From an uncultured Methanosarcinales archaeon (lineage in GTDB: Archaea; Halobacteriota; Methanosarcinia; Methanotrichales; Methanotrichaceae), in NCBI GenBank assembly GCA_903871465.1, contig CAIQHB010000079.1, forward strand, positions 1 to 59,236: a stretch of 59,236 nt of DNA, read 5' to 3'. Position numbers and translations under genes: made by a program. Under the pieces are notes generated by a model that had not been told where the DNA came from, ran no database searches, and saw only the letters and a list, made by a program, of their open reading frames with translations. Within the stretch, counting starts at the first letter, position 1. Every line of letters begins with the position of its first letter. Shown here in pieces: positions 53,650 through 59,236 of this stretch.

Positions 53650-54681
53650 TTAAATTATGCCTGTAACTTCCGCCGCTCTGACTGCAGCAATTCGATTCAG
53701 GCCTGTGTCCAGGATGGTATAGCGTTCAGGCCGGATCTCATGGGCGTTGATCATGGCCTCGATCACGTTCTCCGCCTCCAGGCCTGCCTCTGCGGCGGTG
53801 GTAGGGGCTCCCACCTGCAGTAATGCGCTTTTTATCATCTTCCAGTCCCCGCCATGCAGGTACATCATCATTATGGTACCAAGACCGCACAGCTCGCCAT
53901 GCAGCGCCCTTCCTGGAGCGATGCGGTTCATGGCATGGGCAAACTTGTGCTCCGAGCCGCTGGCCGGCCTTGAAGATCCGGCTATGCTCATGGCCACGCC
54001 GCTGGAGATCAGGGCTTTAACCACAATCTTTGCCGATTCCTCCAGACCCGGCCGAATGTCGCTAGCAAGCTCGACGATCATGCGGGCAGTCATGCCGGAG
54101 AGGGCTGAGGCATATTCGCTGAACTCCTCATTTCTGAGCCTGTGGGCCAGCTGCCAGTCCAGGATGGCAGTATAGTTGGAGATAATGTCACCGCAGCCCG
54201 CGGCCAGAAGCCTGGCTGGCGCCTGAGATATTATTTTTGTATCGGCCACAATGGCCAGGGGCGACTGGGCCGGAAGGGAAGTGGTCTCGCCATTGACCGT
54301 CAAGGATGCCTGGGAGGAACAGATGCCGTCGTGCGAAGCTGCGGTGGGAACAGACAGGAAGGGAATATTCAATCTCAGAGAGGCGAGTTTGGCAATATCT
54401 ATCGATCTGCCGCCTCCTGCACCGATCAGGAATCCGGCACCGATCTCCTGCCCCAGCCTTTCTGCGCGATCCACCTCTTCCAGTTTGGAGGCGCTGCAGA
54501 TTAGTGTCTCCGGCTGAAAGCCCGCATCCTCCAGAAGCTCAAATATGGCTTTTCCCACTACGTCCTCAGTGCGGGGACCGGTGATGATAAGGCCGCGCCT
54601 CTTGAGCAACAGGTCGGCGCATATCTCCGGCAGCTCCAGTATCACTCCACTACCTACCGCTACTATGCGCGGAAGCTCCAT
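53650..54681 (-). CDS. egsA: sn-Glycerol-1-phosphate dehydrogenase
   Basis: Reduces dihydroxyacetone phosphate to sn-glycerol-1-phosphate, the stereospecific backbone of archaeal lipids. LPRIVAVGSGVILELPEIC and GAGGGRSIDIAKLASLRL bind the nucleotide; the Zn ligands are the Asp in AAGCGDIISN and the His residues in GSEHKFAHAM and ALHGELCGLG. I place the start at the ATG at 54681, with AGGTGG directly before it; TTG or GTG codons at 54708-54711 would add ten residues. The gene reads in the same direction as the F420/sepF run but is 46 bases upstream of it with its own AT-rich spacer. Confidence 0.95.
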   Translation of the reverse strand: MELPRIVAVGSGVILELPEICADLLLKRRGLIITGPRTEDVVGKAIFELLEDAGFQPETLICSASKLEEVDRAERLGQEIGAGFLIGAGGGRSIDIAKLASLRLNIPFLSVPTAASHDGICSSQASLTVNGETTSLPAQSPLAIVADTKIISQAPARLLAAGCGDIISNYTAILDWQLAHRLRNEEFSEYASALSGMTARMIVELASDIRPGLEESAKIVVKALISSGVAMSIAGSSRPASGSEHKFAHAMNRIAPGRALHGELCGLGTIMMMYLHGGDWKMIKSALLQVGAPTTAAEAGLEAENVIEAMINAHEIRPERYTILDTGLNRIAAVRAAEVTGII

Positions 54682-54761
54682 CCACCTAGATCCGACCAAC
54701 TGCCTCACCAACGAAAAACAGGCTGATATATAAGTTATCTATTCGATATAAAACCATATCC

Positions 54762-55520
54762 TTAACAGGTCAGCATCTCAGAGCGAAGGTCACAGAGTAT
54801 GCGATCCCTTATCTGATTTACCTCGGAACTGGTTCTGCTTCTGGGCCTGGGGATCGGAATCTCGATGACGTCCTTGATTCTTCCCGGGCGGGCAGACATG
54901 ATCACAATGGTATCCGCCAGGTAGATGGCCTCATCAACGCTGTGAGTGACGAAGATCACTGTCTTCTTCTCCTCTTCCCAGATGCGCAGCAGTTCGGACT
55001 GCATGATGTTGCGCGTCTGGGCATCCAGTGCTCCGAAGGGCTCATCCATAAGAATGGCCCTGGGATTGTTGACAAGAGCTCGGGCGATGGCCACTCGCTG
55101 TTTCATGCCGCCGGAGAGCTCATGGGGATAGCGCGTCTCAAAGCTCTCCAGGCCGACCATCTTCAGATACTGCCTTCCGAGCCTCTTCTGTTCATCGAGT
55201 GGAACTTTCTTCAATTCCAGGCCGAAGACGATATTGTCCAGGACTGTTCGCCAGGGGAATAGAGAATACTCCTGGAATACCATGCCCCTCTCCGGAGACG
55301 GACCCTTTATGGGAATGCCGTCGAGGGTAACGGTGCCGGATGTGGGATCCTCCAGTCCCGCCACTATGCGAAGCAGAGTTGTTTTCCCGCAGCCAGAGGG
55401 GCCGATGAAGCAGACGAACTCGTTCTCTCTGATGCCCAGGTTGATGTCGTGCAGGGCCTCCATCTCTTTGCCATCTGCAAAAAATTGCTTGTATACACCC
55501 TTAATCTCCAGCAGAGCCAT
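54762..55520 (-). CDS. ABC importer ATPase (nitrate/sulfonate/taurine type)
   Basis: ATP-hydrolysing subunit of an importer of the SsuB/TauB/NrtD family. Walker [15 protein letters not shown]-loop [14 protein letters not shown], signature [17 protein letters not shown] and Walker [15 protein letters not shown] are intact. The 252-residue length is normal. No permease or substrate-binding gene lies next to it: downstream is egsA and upstream mtd, so the other subunits must be elsewhere or the operon was broken. The substrate cannot be inferred. Confidence 0.92.
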   Translation of the reverse strand: MALLEIKGVYKQFFADGKEMEALHDINLGIRENEFVCFIGPSGCGKTTLLRIVAGLEDPTSGTVTLDGIPIKGPSPERGMVFQEYSLFPWRTVLDNIVFGLELKKVPLDEQKRLGRQYLKMVGLESFETRYPHELSGGMKQRVAIARALVNNPRAILMDEPFGALDAQTRNIMQSELLRIWEEEKKTVIFVTHSVDEAIYLADTIVIMSARPGRIKDVIEIPIPRPRSRTSSEVNQIRDRILCDLRSEMLTC

Positions 55521-55722
55521 ACGAAGATGGGCAACGCATAAGAATGCTAAAACTCTTTCTATACGGGATTTTTGCGCTTCTGTAAAGAAATGGGGTGAAT
55601 CAGGAAGGCTGCCCTTCCTTTGCCCAGAAGCGAGTAGGGCCGGGCAGCAAACTTCCTTTATAGCGAGATGATGGCGCGTTCGCTATTTAGCCATTGACCG
55701 CGCAGAACGAAAGTATTTCTGC

Positions 55723-56562
55723 CTAAATCCTCTCTGTCTGAATCTTCTCCGGCTTTTCCAGAAGCCTGGTCTTCAACATAGTCTCTCCTGTGCGGGCGTG
55801 AGGCTTGCGGGAGACGGTATCGTTGGCCTTCTCCAGTTCTCTGGATTCGTCTGCCAGCCGCGCTGCCGCGCGCATGACCTCGTGGCCCGCAGCCGCGGCC
55901 AGGGCGATCTGCTCCAGCTCCTTGAGACGGAAGCAGGCCTGGGCGTCAATGCCAGCGACGGTCTGGGCCATATGCAGGGCACCGATGGCTTTGGCCCTGG
56001 CGTAGGGATTCTGGAAGTTCATGCGCTCTGCGCACTTCTCCGGAGTGGCCAAAATTGCCGGTAGATGGGTCTCGCCCCTGGCGATTGTGCTCATGCACTG
56101 GTCCAGCTCTTCCGAGACCAGTCTGATGGCCCCGCAGGCTGCCAGGACCTTGAGCGCGTCGGAGTTAAAGAGCGCCATCTCCGCCGGGTCGAGGAACTCT
56201 CGCTTGGCACCGATGAGCGGGTCCACAGGCAGTATGATGTAGCCGAAGCCATCCGCGGCCAGCAGGTCGCGTGCCTCCTTCTTGGTCGGACCATCTGAGA
56301 CTATGATGGTGGGGAGACCCCGGAAGAGTTCGCGTGCCGCGGTTGGACCGGCGGTCGCGGCATTGGGGCTGGTGATTACCACAAGTTCGGGACCCCAGGA
56401 CTTCAGTTCCATTGCTGCTTCGCCCTCTTTTTTGGTCATCTTGGGGCCGAAGCTGACGATTTTGAACTCGATATCTGTTCTTTCCGCGATCTCATCCAGG
56501 GAAAGATCGATGACCGTTGAGGTAGCGATGTTTCCCAGCTTGACAAAGCCGATCTTGAACAT
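55723..56562 (-). CDS. mtd: F420-dependent methylene-H4MPT dehydrogenase
   Basis: Interconverts methylene- and methenyl-tetrahydromethanopterin with F420 in the cytoplasm, a central methanogenic C1 step. The N-terminus FKIGFVKLGNIATSTVIDL and the segments VVITSPNAATAGPTAAREL, PTIIVSDGPTKKEARDLL and MNFQNPYARAKAIGALHMAQ are characteristic, and the 279-residue length is that of Mtd. It is flanked by spacers of 200 and 77 bases and is probably monocistronic. It is one of the strongest indicators that this is a methanogen. Confidence 0.97.
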   Translation of the reverse strand: MFKIGFVKLGNIATSTVIDLSLDEIAERTDIEFKIVSFGPKMTKKEGEAAMELKSWGPELVVITSPNAATAGPTAARELFRGLPTIIVSDGPTKKEARDLLAADGFGYIILPVDPLIGAKREFLDPAEMALFNSDALKVLAACGAIRLVSEELDQCMSTIARGETHLPAILATPEKCAERMNFQNPYARAKAIGALHMAQTVAGIDAQACFRLKELEQIALAAAAGHEVMRAAARLADESRELEKANDTVSRKPHARTGETMLKTRLLEKPEKIQTERI

Positions 56563-56639
56563 GCTTTGCTAAAGCCGGGAGAAAAGATAAAAGGATTCCG
56601 TTATACGTGCCTTAAGCCTGCGTCTTTGGAGAGATACAA

Positions 56640-58859
56640 TCAAGGTATGGTGGACGATACCCGGTTCAGCACATCGGACAGCTCGCCCATTTTCACGGGC
56701 TTGGTGATGTAGTCGTCCATCCCGGCGCGTAAGCACTTATCCCGATCGCCTTCCAGAGCATGGGCTGTGATCGCTATCACTTTCGGTCCATTGACTGGCC
56801 AGCGCTGGCGGATAGTTCGTGTAGCTTCCAGCCCATCCATCTCAGGCATCCGCACATCCATGAGCACAATGTCGTAATTCTGGCGTTCCAGTGCCTGGCA
56901 CGCCTCAATTCCATTAGCAACCACGTCCGCCCTGTGGCCCAGTCGTTTGAGCATTTGCAGGATTACTTTTTGGCTGGATGCATTGTCCTCGGCCAGAAGT
57001 ATGCTCACGGAGCTATCCTGAGTATTCTTATTACTATTGCTGGCCCGGGTTGACTCGTGAGCCGGTCGTTTGTATATGATCTTGGTCAGCATTTTATGAA
57101 GCTGGGACTGTTTGATGGGCTTGGTCAGGTGCATGGCGTTCTCGGCAGGAACATGCTGTCCTATGGAGGTCAGCATAACCATTGGTAATGTCAGGTTGTA
57201 CTTTCTGATCTCCTTGGCCAGCGTCAAGCCGTTCATGTTAGACATATCCATATCCAGAATGGCCACGTCAAAAGTATCTCCTCTCCGAATCCAGTCAAGA
57301 GCGTCTTGGCTCGTTGATGCGACAAAGGTCACCATCCCCCAGGAATAGGCATAAGCTCCCAGTATGCGGCGATTGGTCCTGTTGTCCTCAACTATGAGCA
57401 CGTGTCTGCCCATCAGATGAGGCTGAACTTTTTTCAAATGGGCAGCCTGCTCACCTGGAACGGTTTCCGCAAGAATAGTAAAATGGAAGGTCGAGCCCTC
57501 TTTCGGCTTGCTTTCGACCCAGATCCTGCCGCCCATCAGCTCCACGAGCTTCTTACTTATGACCAGGCCCAGGCCCGTTCCGCTTTCCGAACAGTAGGAT
57601 GAGGGCCCTATCTGGCTGAAGGATTGGAAGAGCAGGTCCTGCTTATCAAAGGGAATGCCTATTCCCGTATCCTGAATCGCAAAGTGAATCTCTCGAATCT
57701 CATCGCGGCTTCGGGACACGGATAGCTTGACCTCACCCTGATCCGTAAACTTTATGGCGTTACTCAGCAGATTGCCCAGAATCTGACGAAGCCTGGAAGG
57801 GTCGGATATGATTGTTTCTGGAACACTTGCGTCAATGGTATAAGCCAGGTTTAGACCCTTCTCTACAGCTTTGATGTTCACCAGTTCGAGGGCTTCTTCG
57901 ATTGTGGCTCGAAGGTCGAAAGGCTGCTCCTCCAGCGCCACCTTGTTGCTTTCCATCTTGGAGAAGTCCAGGATGTCGTTGATGACGCTCAACAGAGCAT
58001 CTCCGCTGAGCCTGATAGTCTCGATGAAGTCCTTTTGCTCTGCTGTTAGACCTCCATCGTCCAGGAGAATTGAAGTCATGCCTATGACGGCGTTCATGGG
58101 CGTACGAAGCTCGTGACTCATGCTGGCCATGAAATCTGATTTGGCCTCGACTGCGACCTCTGCTGCCTCTTTGGCCTTCATTAGATCCCAGTTGGTTCTC
58201 TCAAGATCTGCCGTTCTCTCCTGAACCCTGATCTCCAAATCGTTCTTCAACTGTCTGAGAGCCTTTTCTGCCAGCTTTTTCTCGGTTATATCGATAACGG
58301 CGATTCGGCACTCTCTAGGCTTCGCACGATTGCGGCTCCGCGAGAATTCTTCTGTGGCCGTGCCCTCAATGCGAACATAGACGGGAACCCCATCTTTTTT
58401 TAGAAGTGACAATTCACACGTTTGCTTGTCGGAGGTCTCAAATGCTTTTTTGCAGAAATCATCAAAAGTCGGACGGTCTTTAGGCGTAACAAAACGCTGG
58501 AAACTCCTTTTTAACAGATAGCGCCTCTCCACGTCAAGGATAGTGGAACCCACTAGATTGGATTCCAGGATCCGACCCTGCTCATCCAGAGTGAACAAAC
58601 CGATGGGCGCAAAGTCGTAGAGGTCGGAGTACTTCGCCAAAGCATCTTCCGCCTCCAGTCTGGCGCGCTTCATCTCCTCGTTCTGCATCTCCAGTTCGAT
58701 CTGGTGGACCTGCAGCTCATGAAGCAGAGCCAGAGTGTTTGCGCTCTCCTCTGCGATCGCGTTCGCAAAATCGCTTCCTCTCTCCTTCAGGCGCTCCTGT
58801 GCCGATCGGCGCTGGTCATTCTTCCACTCCTGCTCAGTTATTTCCTTATTCACGACCAA
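56640..58859 (-). CDS. Hybrid histidine kinase: PAS, HisKA, HATPase, two receivers
   Basis: A 739-residue cytoplasmic sensor kinase. Order: a helical region (~1-80), a PAS domain (~80-200; [19 protein letters not shown]), a coiled coil, HisKA with [19 protein letters not shown] (His near 249), HATPase with N, G1 (IQDTGIGIP) and G2 ([15 protein letters not shown]) boxes, then two receivers with acceptor Asp in [13 protein letters not shown] (~535) and [14 protein letters not shown] (~663). There is no Hpt domain or transmembrane helix. The start overlaps the end of the upstream PAS protein by 14 bases, so the two probably work together. Output protein not visible. Confidence 0.92.
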   Translation of the reverse strand: MVVNKEITEQEWKNDQRRSAQERLKERGSDFANAIAEESANTLALLHELQVHQIELEMQNEEMKRARLEAEDALAKYSDLYDFAPIGLFTLDEQGRILESNLVGSTILDVERRYLLKRSFQRFVTPKDRPTFDDFCKKAFETSDKQTCELSLLKKDGVPVYVRIEGTATEEFSRSRNRAKPRECRIAVIDITEKKLAEKALRQLKNDLEIRVQERTADLERTNWDLMKAKEAAEVAVEAKSDFMASMSHELRTPMNAVIGMTSILLDDGGLTAEQKDFIETIRLSGDALLSVINDILDFSKMESNKVALEEQPFDLRATIEEALELVNIKAVEKGLNLAYTIDASVPETIISDPSRLRQILGNLLSNAIKFTDQGEVKLSVSRSRDEIREIHFAIQDTGIGIPFDKQDLLFQSFSQIGPSSYCSESGTGLGLVISKKLVELMGGRIWVESKPKEGSTFHFTILAETVPGEQAAHLKKVQPHLMGRHVLIVEDNRTNRRILGAYAYSWGMVTFVASTSQDALDWIRRGDTFDVAILDMDMSNMNGLTLAKEIRKYNLTLPMVMLTSIGQHVPAENAMHLTKPIKQSQLHKMLTKIIYKRPAHESTRASNSNKNTQDSSVSILLAEDNASSQKVILQMLKRLGHRADVVANGIEACQALERQNYDIVLMDVRMPEMDGLEATRTIRQRWPVNGPKVIAITAHALEGDRDKCLRAGMDDYITKPVKMGELSDVLNRVSSTIP

Positions 58860-59236
58860 CCTTGCCGGTAATTTGGGATTTTTCTTTGTTATTCGTGATG
58901 TCTTCTATGGCGAGGAGGATAAGCTCCCTATGTGAATTCACCCAGACAATGCGTCGTGCATTGAGGAGCATTCTTCTCTTGCCGATGATTGGGAACTCAT
59001 GCTCCATCAGGAACCCCTCGATTTTAGTGTTTTTGGGGAGCAGTTCCTCAAGAAGCTGCCTCAAGGCAGGAATGTCCCACTGCCCGTTTCCCAGGTCATA
59101 AAGGGTCTGTCCCTCGGTCTCTTGGGGCGTTATGTGGAACGTCCGGTAGAATGAGGGATTGGCCGACACAATTTTCAGCCCGCCGTTCAGCACTACCAGC
59201 GATTCCCGAACCGTGCGGATGATGCTTTCTGCGTAC
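58846..59236 (-). CDS. PAS-domain C-terminus of an upstream sensor protein (cut by window edge)
   Basis: The frame stays open to the window edge, so the N-terminal part is missing. The visible ~125 residues form a PAS domain, from [20 protein letters not shown] through [17 protein letters not shown] to [13 protein letters not shown]. This particular PAS version ([20 protein letters not shown]) is common as the tail of CheB-CheR fusion proteins, so the protein may be one of these; only the next bases outside the window can tell. Its stop overlaps the start of the hybrid kinase. Confidence 0.8.
   Translation of the reverse strand, partial: YAESIIRTVRESLVVLNGGLKIVSANPSFYRTFHITPQETEGQTLYDLGNGQWDIPALRQLLEELLPKNTKIEGFLMEHEFPIIGKRRMLLNARRIVWVNSHRELILLAIEDITNNKEKSQITGKVGRE

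Noticed and set aside
52864-53823. A 319-codon plus-strand frame across cofG, UPF0179 and egsA
   Set aside because: It is antisense to three recognisable genes, crosses their boundaries and shows no family resemblance.

Overview
The window comes from a methanogenic archaeon, most plausibly an acetate-using member of the Methanothrix (Methanosaeta) type. It carries coenzyme F420 biosynthesis genes (cofD, cofG), F420-dependent methylene-H4MPT dehydrogenase (mtd), a methanogenesis-marker ASKHA protein, MtrA- and MtrH-like proteins, archaeal lipid biosynthesis (egsA), archaeal translation and ribosome-assembly genes (aIF1A, Rio1, a Dim2-type KH protein) and a tRNA with a bulge-helix-bulge intron. 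The genus is inferred from gene content. The domain and the methanogen lifestyle are well supported.

Layout. 1-4.2 kb: an AT-rich accessory zone with an IS5-type transposase end, a glycosyltransferase, a methyltransferase and two decayed genes (acylphosphatase-like and TPR). 4.2-9.1 kb: one giant secreted multicopper oxidase with three kinds of internal repeats. 9.5-18.4 kb: a surface-polysaccharide locus with an ABC-2 exporter pair, two glycosyltransferases, a methyltransferase, the dTDP-rhamnose operon rfbDACB and an epimerase. An 87-bp promoter/operator element occurs twice here and flanks the methyltransferase gene. 18.6-21.7 kb: tRNA-Arg with an intron, the polyprenyl carrier synthase uppS, tRNA-Val, then the aIF1A-Rio1-KH operon, in which aIF1A has no canonical start codon and appears to start at CTG. 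21.9-24.1 kb: a membrane site-2 protease and a sequon-rich secreted protein.

24.2-28.4 kb: a minus-strand run of MtrA-like, MtrH-like, both aconitase-X (phosphomevalonate dehydratase) subunits, DUF1638 and thioredoxin genes. 28.6-30.4 kb: a small HTH regulator and a two-domain KaiC/GvpD-like ATPase. 30.4-33.2 kb: a monofunctional Ni-CO dehydrogenase with its CooF ferredoxin and a divergent winged-helix regulator. 33.2-35.7 kb: rlmH and two secreted paralogues sharing a C-terminal domain. 35.9-40.9 kb: branched-chain amino acid genes cimA-ilvB-ilvN, a hairpin-rich spacer, then ilvC.

41-45.8 kb: an accessory AT-rich zone with a two-gene cassette encoding a RelA/SpoT-domain synthetase and an unknown partner, bounded by short direct repeats. 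A PAN-domain secreted protein and a cytosolic papain-like protease follow. 45.9-49.0 kb: an NAD(P)-binding reductase-like protein and a bacterial-type catalase-peroxidase KatG. 49.1-54.7 kb: a compact core operon (UPF0179, cofG, small membrane protein, sepF, ZPR1, cofD, methanogenesis marker 12) with egsA upstream. 54.7-59.2 kb: a lone ABC ATPase, mtd, a hybrid histidine kinase and the end of an upstream PAS sensor protein.

The genes combine core methanogen metabolism and envelope building with acquired oxygen-defence and probable conflict-system genes. The best candidates for something undescribed are the RelA/SpoT cassette, the CTG-started aIF1A, the duplicated operator with a compensatory base-pair change, and the MtrA/MtrH-phosphomevalonate dehydratase gene run.
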